Source: Mycobacterium sp. (GTDB taxonomy: Bacteria; Actinomycetota; Actinomycetes; Mycobacteriales; Mycobacteriaceae). Taken from it: a stretch of 15,759 nucleotides of DNA. A program made the position numbers and the translations under genes. The notes beneath the pieces were generated by a model that saw only the letters and a program-made list of their open reading frames with translations, did not search any database and was not told the DNA's origin. Numbering within the stretch: position 1 is the first letter of the stretch; the number at the start of each line of letters is the position of its first letter. Shown here piece after piece: positions 1 to 7,945 of this stretch. The stretch lies in contig JAHFVB010000040.1 of assembly GCA_023264755.1 (NCBI GenBank), positions 1 to 15,759 on the forward strand. Reading direction: 5' to 3'.

Positions 1-28
1 ATGGGTTCATTGACAGCCACCCCGGGAG

Positions 29-58
29 CTTGGTGGTGGCAGAAGTGTCACCACCAAG
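29..58. terminator. Strong hairpin, possible terminator or mobile-element fragment
   Basis: CTTGGTGGTG (29-38) and CACCACCAAG (49-58) form a perfect 10-bp inverted repeat around a 10-base loop. It lies about 165 bases downstream of the ROK regulator stop on the minus strand. No T-tract follows on either strand, so a classical intrinsic terminator is not proven, although mycobacterial terminators often lack one. It could equally belong to the mobile-element-like repeats beside it. Confidence 0.4.
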
Positions 59-200
59 ACCACCCGAACCGTCACCGATGTCCTGATGCAGAACTGTCAC
101 CGATGTCCTGCGAGATGACATGTGACAAAACCCGACTGCGATGTCTCCGGACATCACATGTGACAAAACCCGACAAGACCAACTGTCACCGATGCCTTGA
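46..200. repeat. Cluster of short direct and inverted repeats, probable IS-end remnant
   Basis: GTCACCGATGTCCTG occurs at 71-85 and again at 96-110, a 25-base period. A variant TGTCACCGATGCCTTGA lies at 184-200 and a bare TGTCACC at 46-52. A 19-base direct repeat beginning ACATGTGACA lies at 118-136 and 156-174. ATGTC-TCCG-GACAT (141-154) is a small inverted repeat. From memory, TGTCACCGATGTCCTG-like strings flank IS481-type transposases in mycobacteria; that link is inference. No transposase frame is visible here. The rest of 1-221 contains no supportable gene. In M. tuberculosis mshA would follow the ROK gene; here the cluster sits in that place. Confidence 0.5.
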
Positions 201-221
201 GAAGGGACGCCGACAACAAGC

Positions 222-1511
222 TCAGGCAGTCGACTCCGAACGCTGCGCCCGCCGCATCGCCGCGACGGGATCGGCATACAACCCGCCCAGGGAGACCACT
301 CCGGCGCCGGCTTCCTGGACGCGGTTGCCGAACGCAGTGACCCGGATGTCGCGCCGTCCCAGCACCGAGCGTTCCTCGAACGCGGCCTCGACCAACTCCA
401 TGCCCTCCGGGTACTCGGTGAACGCCTGCCCGCCCAAGACGACGTCGTCGGGATTGAGCAGGTCGCGCAGGATGGCGACGGCATGGCCGAGTACCCGCGC
501 GCGTTCGGCCAGCAGGGCGTGCGCCCCGGCGTGGCCTTGGCGGGCCAACCGCAGCACCGCTGCGATATTCGACGACGGCCCCTCGGCGGGCACGATCTGC
601 AACTTGCGGGCCGCGTTGAGCACCGCCTCGTCGCTGACGGTCGATTCCAATTGTCCTGTGTTTCCCAATAATTCGGACTGGGCAGGCAGTGCGGCAATGG
701 TGCCGGGCCCACTGGCCGGCGAGTGCACCCGACCCCCGATCGACAAGGCGTAGCCGACGGTCTCACGGGCATAGACGTACAAGCCGGTGGCCGTCGGAGC
801 ACTCGAGCGGCGCACCCCGAGCAACAGCTCGGCCCCGGCCATGGCGTCCACGTGCGAAGCCACCGACACCGGTAGCCCGAGCGCCTCGGCAAGCACCGGC
901 CCGACTGGGGCGTCCGACCAGCCCAACCGCGCGTGGTCGAAATAGCCCGTCGTGGTGTCGATGACGCCACCGGCGGCGACCCCGACCCACAGTGCCTTGC
1001 GCCGATGCCAGCGTCCGAGGTAGCGGCGCGCACTGCCGGCCAGCGCGGCCAGCGCCGCGTTCTGGGGGCCCTGCGGGGTCGGCGTCTCCACCACGTCGAG
1101 CGTGCGACCGAGCAGGTCGGTGGCCACGATGCTGGTGACGCGGGCGCCGATGTGCAGGCCCAGGGTCAGGAATGGTTCGTGGTTGACCTCGACGGGCACG
1201 CGGGGCCGGCCAATGGCCCCAGATACCGCCAGGTCGGCCCGCTCACGCAGCACGCCCGCCTCCAGCAGGGCGGTGACCTGCCGATTGACCGTGGCAATGC
1301 TCAGCCCGGTGACCGAGGCGATGGTGTCGCGGGCAATGGGTCCGCGCAGTCGGGCTGCGCCGAAGACGGCTCCGGCCGCCGTCTCGGCCAGGCGCAACGA
1401 CGGCGCGACTACGTGATGGCGAGCGTGCAACAGCCGCTTGGCCGACGCTGGCTCACGCTTGCCGACCAGTGCGGCGGCCGGAGTCTTGGGGAGGATGATC
1501 TGCGTGCTCAT
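222..1511 (-). CDS. ROK-family transcriptional regulator (Rv0485-like)
   Basis: Predicted DNA-binding regulator of 429 residues, cytoplasmic. An N-terminal winged helix-turn-helix lies at about residues 58-92 (IARDTIASVTGLSIATVNRQ), with a GRPR wing at 101-104, followed by a ROK sugar-kinase-like fold (TLGLHIGARVTS near 116-127). The start is the ATG at 1511, because AAGGA stands 5 bases upstream (1521-1517); an upstream in-frame extension to 1676 reads as low-complexity non-protein sequence. There is no cysteine anywhere in the protein, so the CxCGxxGC zinc motif of typical ROK proteins is missing, and the usual catalytic NDAN-type motif reads SHVDAM. A kinase role is therefore unlikely. The M. 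tuberculosis homologue Rv0485 has been reported to influence pe/ppe gene expression. It is divergent from the SDR gene and may act on the shared intergenic region. Confidence 0.9.
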   Translation of the reverse strand: MSTQIILPKTPAAALVGKREPASAKRLLHARHHVVAPSLRLAETAAGAVFGAARLRGPIARDTIASVTGLSIATVNRQVTALLEAGVLRERADLAVSGAIGRPRVPVEVNHEPFLTLGLHIGARVTSIVATDLLGRTLDVVETPTPQGPQNAALAALAGSARRYLGRWHRRKALWVGVAAGGVIDTTTGYFDHARLGWSDAPVGPVLAEALGLPVSVASHVDAMAGAELLLGVRRSSAPTATGLYVYARETVGYALSIGGRVHSPASGPGTIAALPAQSELLGNTGQLESTVSDEAVLNAARKLQIVPAEGPSSNIAAVLRLARQGHAGAHALLAERARVLGHAVAILRDLLNPDDVVLGGQAFTEYPEGMELVEAAFEERSVLGRRDIRVTAFGNRVQEAGAGVVSLGGLYADPVAAMRRAQRSESTA

Positions 1512-1660
1512 GGGTGTCCTTCGAAGAGTGGTCGGCGAGGATTCGGGCCGCGCCTGACGACTCTGGAGGACGGAAGGTCCGCGTTCAGTCAGGCGCGAGC
1601 AAATGCGCAGCGACAACACGAACGCCGAGTGGCGATGCGCGCAGACTGACCGATGGACAC

Positions 1661-1676
1661 GTTCTGAACATAGCAT
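1661..1676. promoter_or_regulatory. Divergent promoter with back-to-back -10 hexamers and GTTC-T-GAAC dyad
   Basis: The 184-base gap between the ROK and SDR starts holds TAGCAT (1671-1676, plus) and TATGTT (1672-1667, minus). Both fit the actinobacterial TANNNT -10 and share the TA at 1671-1672. The small dyad GTTCTGAAC (1661-1669) overlaps the minus-strand hexamer and is a candidate operator, for instance for the ROK protein itself. No convincing -35 is visible. Predicted plus transcripts would start near 1683, giving the SDR gene a short leader with TAAGG at 1683-1687. Confidence 0.45.
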
Positions 1677-1695
1677 CCCAACTAAGGTCTAGGGA

Positions 1696-2446
<751 letters not shown>

Positions 2447-2466
<20 letters not shown>

Positions 2467-3748
2467 GAACCGAACTGGCCTGGCTGGGCGGCGTCGTGGT
2501 CGGCGTTCCGGACAGCGTGGGGGCGTCGGTGGGCGTCGCCGGTGCGGTGCTTGGCATGTTCGCCGGTTTGGCCTGTGACGAGATGGCGGACATCGCCGTC
2601 CAGTCGTCCCAGCTGACGGCCCAGTCCCAGATGTCGCCGTCGGCGTACGACAGTTGGATCGACGTGCCCGTGACCTCGACGGGGTCGCCGTAGATCGCGG
2701 TGTTGAAGTACTGCTGGGCGTTGTCCAGCGACAGGTTGATGCAGCCGTTGGTGACGTTGCTGCTGCCCTGCACCCCGACCGTGTTCGGGTTGGCGTGGAT
2801 GAACTCGCCATTGTTGGAGATTCGCACGGCGAACCGCTCGTGCACGTTGCTGTAGCCGGCCGCCGGGTTCGACATGTAGAAGTCTTCGTACTTCTCGCTG
2901 ACGACGTGAATGCCGCTGCGGGTGATGTTGCGCGGCAGGTCCGCCTCGCCGTAGCTGCATGGCAGGTCGAGGATGACCCCGGCGTCGGTGATCACCTGGA
3001 TGCGGTGTGACGACGCCTCGGCCTTCACGACCTGGCGGCGACCGATCTCGAAGTCCAGCGTCGAGTCCTGCGCGCCGAACGCGCCGTCACCGAAGTGGAC
3101 GCCGTACGTCTTCGCAGCCACGTGCACCTTGGTGCCCGCCGGGTAGTAGTCCCGGGTCCGCCAGTGCACGCGGGAACCGCCGACTTCGTCGGGCAGCCAG
3201 GCCCAGCTGCCCTCGACGGGCGGGGTCGTCGTCACGGTCAGGGCCCGCTCGACGGCGGCCTTGTCGCTGATCGACGCGTCGAACTGCAAGATGATGGGCG
3301 CCGCGACGCCGACCACCTGGCCGTCGGCCAACTGGAACTGACAGTTGACCTGGGTTTGCGGGTTGACCGTGGTGAAGCTGGCGGCCAATGGGACGGACTT
3401 GCCGTCCCGGCCGACCATCGACCCGGTCCAGGTGTAGACGATGCCGAAGCCCAGCGGTTCCGTCACGGAGAACGAGGTGCGCTCCGGATTCATGGCGCCC
3501 GCGACGGGCTTGCCGTCCGGATTGGAGAGCGCGACGTGCTGTAGCCAGCCGTTTTCGACGTCGATGCCGATGGGCGCCGTCGGGGCTACGTCGGTGGCGG
3601 CATTGGCCGGGGTGAAGGTGGCCACCGGCGCGGCCGGGGCCTCCGATTTGAGGCCGGCCTCGGGTAATCCCCTACCCGCGCAGGCGGCCAGAACGCCAGA
3701 CGCGCCGACCGCCAACGCGGTCATTGCCTGCCGCCGGTTGATACTCAC
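2447..3748 (-). CDS. lprQ: L,D-transpeptidase lipoprotein LprQ / LdtMt5 type
   Basis: Peptidoglycan cross-linking enzyme that makes 3-3 bonds between meso-diaminopimelate residues outside the membrane. With the GTG start at 3748 the protein has 433 residues. A short signal with twin Arg ([13 protein letters not shown]) leads to a lipobox VLAAC with lipidated Cys23, so a lipoprotein, perhaps Tat-exported. Ig-like domains fill roughly 45-270, then a YkuD catalytic domain. The catalytic His318 and Cys336 lie in HANPN...[10 protein letters not shown], 18 residues apart as in LdtMt5; the usual SHGC reads TNGC. After the aromatic [10 protein letters not shown] segment comes a Pro/Thr/Ser/Ala-rich tail of about 40 residues. 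GTG 3748 is preferred because TACCTT stands 7 bases upstream, fitting a leaderless transcript; ATG 3775 inside the end of murB is the alternative. It lies 14 bases after murB, a functional pair in wall synthesis. Confidence 0.93.
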
Positions 3749-3755
3749 GCCAACA

Positions 3756-3761
3756 AAGGTA
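3756..3761 (-). promoter_or_regulatory. Candidate -10 for leaderless lprQ transcript
   Basis: TACCTT (minus strand, 3761 to 3756) fits TANNNT and ends 7 bases before the GTG at 3748. It sits immediately after the murB stop (3763-3765), so lprQ could be transcribed independently of murB as well as by read-through. No Shine-Dalgarno is seen before this GTG, which favours a leaderless start. Confidence 0.4.
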
Positions 3762-3762
3762 C

Positions 3763-4815
3763 CTAGAGTGCACATCCAAACAGGCATGGCTCGGGTGTGA
3801 GCTCTATCCCGAACCGGGCCCGAACGCCGTCGCGCACCGTCCTGGCCAGGCTCAATACGTCTTCGGTGGTGGCCCCGCCCCGATTGGTCACAGCTAGCGC
3901 ATGCTTGGTCGACAACGTTGCCGAAACCCCTTCGCCGGGGAAACCCTTGCCGAAACCTGCGTGCTCCACGAGCCACCCGGCGGCCAGCTTGACCCCGTCG
4001 GGCGCCGGATAGTTGGGGACGTCGCCGTGCTCGGCTCGCAACCGTGCGAGCTCCGAGGGCGCCACGACGGGGTTGGTGAAGAACGAACCCACGCTCCACG
4101 TGTCGTGGTCGGACTCGTCGAGCACCATCCCCTTGCCGGCCCGCAGCGCCAGCACCGCCTCGCGCACTCGGGCGGGGTCCACCCGGTCACCAGGTTCGAC
4201 CCCAAGGGCCCTGCTCAATTCGCCGTAGCGCAGCGGGGCGCTGCGACCACTGGCGTCGAGAGCGAACTCGACCTCGAGTACGACGGCGTGGTCGGAGTTC
4301 TTCAACACGCTGTGCCGGTAGCCGAAGCCGAGCTCACCGGGGGCTACCCAACGGTCTTCCCCGGAGCGCCGGTCGAGCAGCCTGACCCCGCTGATGGTGT
4401 CGGCCACCTCGGCGCCGTACGCGCCGACGTTCTGAACGGGCGTGGCCCCGGTCGACCCGGGTATCCCGGACAGACACTCCAGCCCACCCAGCCCCGATGC
4501 CAACGAGGTGACGACGACGTCGTCCCACATCGCGCCGGCCTCGGCGCGGATCAGGTGCCCGGTCACGGTGATCTCGGTGTTGGCCAGCAGCACGACGGTC
4601 AGGTCGGTCAGGTCGTCGGCCAGCACCACGTTGGACCCGCCGCCCAGCACCAGGACCCGATCACTCCGCGGCAGTGCGCGCAGCACCGCGACGACCTTGT
4701 CCGTGGTGTCGCAGGTGATCAGGCGTTGAGCGGTCGGTCCGACGCGCAGCGTGGTGAACGGTGCGAGCGGAACGGACTCCGCGACCGCCGCACCCGCGAT
4801 ATCCGAACCGGCCAC
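3763..4815 (-). CDS. murB: UDP-N-acetylenolpyruvoylglucosamine reductase MurB
   Basis: Cytoplasmic flavoenzyme that reduces UDP-GlcNAc-enolpyruvate to UDP-MurNAc with NADPH, the second committed step of peptidoglycan precursor synthesis. It has 350 residues, near the usual mycobacterial length. The FAD-binding segment includes [10 protein letters not shown] (20-29) and VLGGGSNVV (56-64); [18 protein letters not shown] lies at 117-134; YRHS with the substrate-binding Arg167 follows; the proton-donor Ser244 is in VGSFFTNPV; the C-terminal catalytic Glu342 is in LTPEP. These place it as an intact, active enzyme. The start is GTG at 4815 with no Shine-Dalgarno but a TACCGT hexamer 8 bases upstream, suggesting a leaderless mRNA. 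It is divergent from the DUF2505 gene across only 26 bases and is followed by lprQ. Confidence 0.97.
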   Translation of the reverse strand: MAGSDIAGAAVAESVPLAPFTTLRVGPTAQRLITCDTTDKVVAVLRALPRSDRVLVLGGGSNVVLADDLTDLTVVLLANTEITVTGHLIRAEAGAMWDDVVVTSLASGLGGLECLSGIPGSTGATPVQNVGAYGAEVADTISGVRLLDRRSGEDRWVAPGELGFGYRHSVLKNSDHAVVLEVEFALDASGRSAPLRYGELSRALGVEPGDRVDPARVREAVLALRAGKGMVLDESDHDTWSVGSFFTNPVVAPSELARLRAEHGDVPNYPAPDGVKLAAGWLVEHAGFGKGFPGEGVSATLSTKHALAVTNRGGATTEDVLSLARTVRDGVRARFGIELTPEPCLFGCAL

Positions 4816-4841
4816 GGGCGGTAACGGTAGCGTGGCTGACT
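4816..4841. promoter_or_regulatory. Compact bidirectional promoter for two leaderless genes
   Basis: This 26-base gap separates the starts of murB (4815, minus) and the DUF2505 gene (4842, plus). TAGCGT (4828-4833, plus) ends 8 bases before the ATG; TACCGT (4829-4824, minus) ends 8 bases before the GTG. The two hexamers share the TA at 4828-4829, so ACGGTAGCGT reads as a near-palindrome. Each start codon lies where RNA polymerase would initiate. Any -35 elements would fall inside the opposing coding sequences. That this drives transcription both ways is inference. Confidence 0.5.
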
Positions 4842-5351
4842 ATGCCGCGTTCCTTCGACATGGCAGCCGAGTACGACGGCAGCGTCGAGCAGGTGTACCG
4901 AGCATTCAGCGACGAGCGGTACTGGCTGGCTCGGCTGGCCGGGTCCGGGGCGGACAAGACGACGCTGGACGTCATGGACGTCACCGTCGAAACGGGCGTG
5001 GACGTCGTCACCACGCAGACCCTGCACGCCGACCGCCTGCCCGGGGTGGTCACCCAGTTCCACCACGGCGACCTTCATTTCGTGCGCGAGGAGACGTGGA
5101 GCCCCATCGTCGACGGGCGGGCCAACGCCATCGTGAAGGGTTCGGTGCCCGGTGCGCCCGCCGCGCTCACCGGCACGGCGGTGCTGACCCCCGTCGGATC
5201 TGGAGGCGCCCGGCTCGAGTTCCGGGCCACCGTCGAGGTCCGCATTCCGCTCGTCGGCGGCAAGGTCGAGAACTTCATCGGCAATCAACTGGTGGAGTTG
5301 CTGATCGCCGAACAGCGGTTCACCACGGACTGGCTTCGCGACAACCCCTGA
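4842..5351 (+). CDS. DUF2505 family protein (Rv0481c-like)
   Basis: Conserved protein of 169 residues, close to the M. tuberculosis homologue as remembered (MPRSFDM start, RREETW-like motif, QRFTT near the end). DUF2505 proteins belong to the START/polyketide-cyclase-like fold class, which binds small hydrophobic ligands; the ligand here is unknown. Visible: MPRSFDMAAEYDGSVEQVYRA at the N-terminus, an REETWSPI strand about residue 84-91, and a C-terminal amphipathic helix (VENFIGNQLVELLIAEQRF). No signal peptide, so cytoplasmic. The ATG at 4842 is chosen over an upstream in-frame start at 4761 because it matches the family start and lies 8 bases after a TAGCGT hexamer; the upstream stretch lies inside murB. 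Confidence 0.85.
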   Translation: MPRSFDMAAEYDGSVEQVYRAFSDERYWLARLAGSGADKTTLDVMDVTVETGVDVVTTQTLHADRLPGVVTQFHHGDLHFVREETWSPIVDGRANAIVKGSVPGAPAALTGTAVLTPVGSGGARLEFRATVEVRIPLVGGKVENFIGNQLVELLIAEQRFTTDWLRDNP

Positions 5352-5384
5352 GCGCGCTTGCCAGGGTCCACCCGCGGCGGGCAC

Positions 5385-5390
5385 TAAACT
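5385..5390 (+). promoter_or_regulatory. Candidate -10 for leaderless methyltransferase transcript
   Basis: TAAACT (5385-5390) matches TANNNT and ends 8 bases before the ATG at 5399, the same spacing as at the DUF2505 and murB starts. The 47-base gap after DUF2505 shows no Shine-Dalgarno before this ATG. Confidence 0.45.
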
Positions 5391-5398
5391 GCCTGGCC

Positions 5399-6217
5399 AT
5401 GGGCCTCGCGGGCAGCAGCGGAGCACCCCGGGCCACGCCTCCGCCCGTCGGTCAGCTGACGCGCGGCACCACGGGGATCAATCGGTTGCGGCGCAGCGAT
5501 CGCTGGCTGGTGCACTCCCCCCGGGTACGAACCGCACTGCTCACGGCGGCCGACCCGTTGGTCGTCGACCTCGGCTACGGCGCGCTGCCCGTCACCACCC
5601 TGGAGTTGGCCGCCCGACTGCGCACCGTACGCCAGGACGTCCGCGTCATGGGCCTGGAGATACACCCCGACCGGGTGGCCACCGCGCGGGCCGTCGGAGC
5701 GCCGGACGTCGAGTTCCGGCTCGGCGGATTCGAATTGGCCTGTACGCGGCCGGTCGTGGTTCGCGCGTTCAACGTGCTGCGGCAGTACCACGTCGACGAG
5801 GTGGTCGGCGCTTGGGCGCAGATGCAGGCCGGGTTGTCGCCTGGGGGGCTGATCGTCGACGGCACCTGCGACGAGCTGGGTAGGCACTGCTGCTGGGTGC
5901 TGTTGGACGACCACGGTCCGCTCAGCCTGACCCTGGCATGCGACCCGTTCGCCATCGACCGCCCATCGGACCTCGCCGAGCGGTTGCCGAAGGTGCTCAT
6001 CCACCACAACGTCGCGGGCCAACCCATCCACGCGCTGTTCGCTGCCGCCGACCGGGCCTGGGCGAGCGTCGCGGGCCACGGGGTGTTCGGGGCCCGGGTG
6101 CGCTGGCGAGCCATGATGGAGTTGCTGGCCGCCGCCGGAGTTCCGGTCGAACCGCCGCGGCGCCGCCTGCGCGACGGGGTGCTCTCCGTCCCGTGGGATT
6201 ACGTCGCGCCGCAGTAG
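5399..6217 (+). CDS. Class I SAM-dependent methyltransferase-like protein
   Basis: Protein of 272 residues with a Rossmann-type SAM-binding signature: motif I VVDLGYGALP (55-64), then GLEIHPDRV (85-93) with acidic Glu87 where the ribose hydroxyls would bind, then FRLGGFEL (106-113) and a motif IV-like NVLRQY (125-130). It ends LSVPWDYVAPQ. The acceptor substrate is not evident. It has no membrane segment and is probably cytoplasmic. I do not recall this gene between Rv0481c and Rv0480c in M. tuberculosis, so it may have been lost there or gained here. ATG 5399 is supported by the TAAACT hexamer 8 bases upstream; a long in-frame open extension upstream overlaps DUF2505 and is not coding. The next gene begins 9 bases after its stop, suggesting co-transcription. 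Confidence 0.85.
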   Translation: MGLAGSSGAPRATPPPVGQLTRGTTGINRLRRSDRWLVHSPRVRTALLTAADPLVVDLGYGALPVTTLELAARLRTVRQDVRVMGLEIHPDRVATARAVGAPDVEFRLGGFELACTRPVVVRAFNVLRQYHVDEVVGAWAQMQAGLSPGGLIVDGTCDELGRHCCWVLLDDHGPLSLTLACDPFAIDRPSDLAERLPKVLIHHNVAGQPIHALFAAADRAWASVAGHGVFGARVRWRAMMELLAAAGVPVEPPRRRLRDGVLSVPWDYVAPQ

Positions 6218-6220
6218 GCT
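6215..6220 (+). promoter_or_regulatory. Candidate -10 overlapping the methyltransferase stop codon
   Basis: TAGGCT (6215-6220) uses the TAG stop of the methyltransferase gene as its first three bases and ends 6 bases before the GTG of the hydrolase at 6227. The whole string TAGGCTTGGCGCGTG recurs with one change at the DUF2516 start (9375-9361, minus). A leaderless hydrolase mRNA is inferred. Confidence 0.4.
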
Positions 6221-6226
6221 TGGCGC

Positions 6227-7042
6227 GTGCGTATTGCCCTTGCGCAGGTCCAGACCGGCGCCGACCCGTCGGCCAATCTCGAGTTGGTCGAGGAGTTCAC
6301 GCGGCGCGCCGCGGACGCCGAGGCCCGCCTGGTGCTCTTTCCCGAAGCGACGATGTGCCGCTTCGGGGTGCCCCTGCGCCCCATCGCCGAGCCCCTCGAC
6401 GGACCGTGGGCGTCGGGGGTGCGCGCCATCGCCGCCCGCTTCGGCGTCGTGGTGGTGGCCGGCATGTTCTGTCCGAGCGCGGACGGGCGCGTGACCAACA
6501 CCCTGATCGCGACGGGGCCAGGGGTGGATGCCCACTACCACAAGATCCACCTCTACGACGCATTCGGTTTCACCGAATCACGTTCCGTCGCACCGGGTTT
6601 CGACCCAGTGATGATCACCGTCGACGGAGTCGACGTCGGCCTCACGACCTGCTATGACGTGCGCTTCCCCGAGTTGTACGTCGAGCTGGCCCGGCGCGGG
6701 GCTCGCCTGATCACGGTGCACGCATCGTGGGGTTCCGGCCCCGGCAAGCTCGAACAGTGGACGCTGCTGGCCCAAGCCCGCGCCCTGGACACCACCGGCA
6801 TCATCGCGGCGGTCGACCAGGCCTATCCCGGTGACGAGCTCGCGGCCGTCGGCCCCACCGGCGTCGGCGGCAGTCTGGTGACGGCTCCGACCGGCGAGAT
6901 ATTGGCTGCGGCGGGCGCAGCTACCCAGTTGTTGGTGGCCGACCTCGACCTGGCCGCCGTCGACACGGTCCGCGAAACCATCGCGGTGCTGCGCAACCGC
7001 ACCGAGTTCACCCGTTCCGGTAAGGCAGAATCGCTGGGGTGA
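6227..7042 (+). CDS. Carbon-nitrogen (nitrilase-family) hydrolase (Rv0480c-like)
   Basis: Protein of 271 residues that hydrolyses a C-N amide or related bond. The nitrilase catalytic triad is visible: Glu40 in LFPEAT, Lys106 in YHKIHLYD, Cys142 in TTCYDVRFPEL, with a downstream LAQARALDTTGI segment typical of the Nit/omega-amidase-like branch. The YHKIHLYDAFGF context resembles deaminated-glutathione amidases; as mycobacteria use mycothiol instead of glutathione, the physiological substrate may be another damaged metabolite. It is cytoplasmic, with no signal sequence. It starts at GTG 6227, nine bases after the methyltransferase stop, and its TGA overlaps the next GTG in a GTGA junction, so the DUF2993 gene is likely translationally coupled. 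Confidence 0.92.
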   Translation: MRIALAQVQTGADPSANLELVEEFTRRAADAEARLVLFPEATMCRFGVPLRPIAEPLDGPWASGVRAIAARFGVVVVAGMFCPSADGRVTNTLIATGPGVDAHYHKIHLYDAFGFTESRSVAPGFDPVMITVDGVDVGLTTCYDVRFPELYVELARRGARLITVHASWGSGPGKLEQWTLLAQARALDTTGIIAAVDQAYPGDELAAVGPTGVGGSLVTAPTGEILAAAGAATQLLVADLDLAAVDTVRETIAVLRNRTEFTRSGKAESLG

Positions 7043-7929
7043 CCGATCCCTGGGCTCCACCTCCGCACCAGCCGAACACGCCACCGCCCTCGGCCGGTGA
7101 GCTTCCGACCCAGCAGCAACCGGTGCCCGCAGCCCAGCCTCCGACAGCCTCCGGCGGGGCCGCCACCGGTCCGGAACCGACGAAGCGGCCCTTCTACCGG
7201 CGCATCTTCCGCGATCCGATGTCGATCGTCCTGGTCGTGGTCATCGTCGTGGCGCTCGCGGTCGCCGGCGTCGTCGGCGGCGAGATCTACGCCCGGCATC
7301 GCGGCAACCAGCTGGTCGGCGAGGCCACCGCATGCGTCGTGCAGGACAGCGCCAGCGCGTCATTCGGCGCCAGCCCGTTCCTGCTGCAGTGGATGTCGGG
7401 GCACTACGGTCACATCTCCATCTCCACCGGCGGCAACCAGATCCGCCAAGCCAAGGGTATGAAGGCCGACATCGAGATCGACGACGTCCGGCTGGCCGAC
7501 ACCGGTAACTCCAAGGGCACGATCGGAGCGCTGGACGCCACCATCACGTGGACCGCCGAAGGCATCCAGCAGACCATCCAGGACGCCATCCCCCTGGTCG
7601 GCAGCTTCGTCAACGGCGTGACGACCAATCCGTCCGACGGGACCATCGAACTCAAGGGTGCGCTAGGCAGCATCGTCGCCAAACCCCAAGTCTCCGACGG
7701 CGGCATCTCGCTCGACGTTCAGAAGCTCACGGGGCTGGGCTTCACGCTGCCGCGCGAAACCGTGCAGCCCGCGCTCGACGCCTTCACGTCGCAGCTGACC
7801 CAGAACTACCCGCTCAACGTGAAGGCCGACAGCGTCCAGGTCACCGATACCGGCGTGGTCAGCAAGTTCTCCACCAAGAACGCCACCATCCCGGTCGGCC
7901 AACAGGATCCGTGCTTCGCGGGGCTGTGA
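7039..7929 (+). CDS. DUF2993 membrane-anchored protein (Rv0479c-like)
   Basis: Protein of 296 residues. A Pro/Gln/Ala-rich cytoplasmic tail (1-49) is followed by basic RRIFRDP and one membrane segment at about 61-82 (MSIVLVVVIVVALAVAGVVGG). The rest is extracytoplasmic, with the DUF2993 (LmeA-like) beta-rich repeats seen as IEIDDVRL, LDATITW, GTIELKGAL and ISLDVQKLTGLGFTLP. Paired cysteines at about residues 98 and 293 could form a disulfide. LmeA of the same family acts in lipomannan elongation in the periplasm; a comparable envelope role is inference only. It starts at GTG 7039 overlapping the hydrolase stop by 4 bases, so it is coupled to it. It converges on deoC with a hairpin between. 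Confidence 0.85.
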   Translation: MTDPWAPPPHQPNTPPPSAGELPTQQQPVPAAQPPTASGGAATGPEPTKRPFYRRIFRDPMSIVLVVVIVVALAVAGVVGGEIYARHRGNQLVGEATACVVQDSASASFGASPFLLQWMSGHYGHISISTGGNQIRQAKGMKADIEIDDVRLADTGNSKGTIGALDATITWTAEGIQQTIQDAIPLVGSFVNGVTTNPSDGTIELKGALGSIVAKPQVSDGGISLDVQKLTGLGFTLPRETVQPALDAFTSQLTQNYPLNVKADSVQVTDTGVVSKFSTKNATIPVGQQDPCFAGL

Positions 7930-7945
7930 GCCACGCCCACCCGGC

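Noticed and set aside
1..753. Plus-strand open frame from the left edge
   Set aside because: It covers the repeat region and the antisense of the ROK gene; the protein has no recognisable domain.
4848..4853. GGAACG on the minus strand as an ECF sigma -35 for murB
   Set aside because: The nearest GTT is 23 bases away, too far for the usual ECF spacing.
4751..5398. In-frame upstream extension of the methyltransferase
   Set aside because: The extension overlaps murB and DUF2505 and reads as Arg-rich filler; ATG 5399 has a fitting -10 hexamer.
5384..6550. Long minus-strand open frame opposite the methyltransferase and hydrolase
   Set aside because: It is a shadow of genes with intact SAM-binding and nitrilase catalytic motifs on the plus strand.
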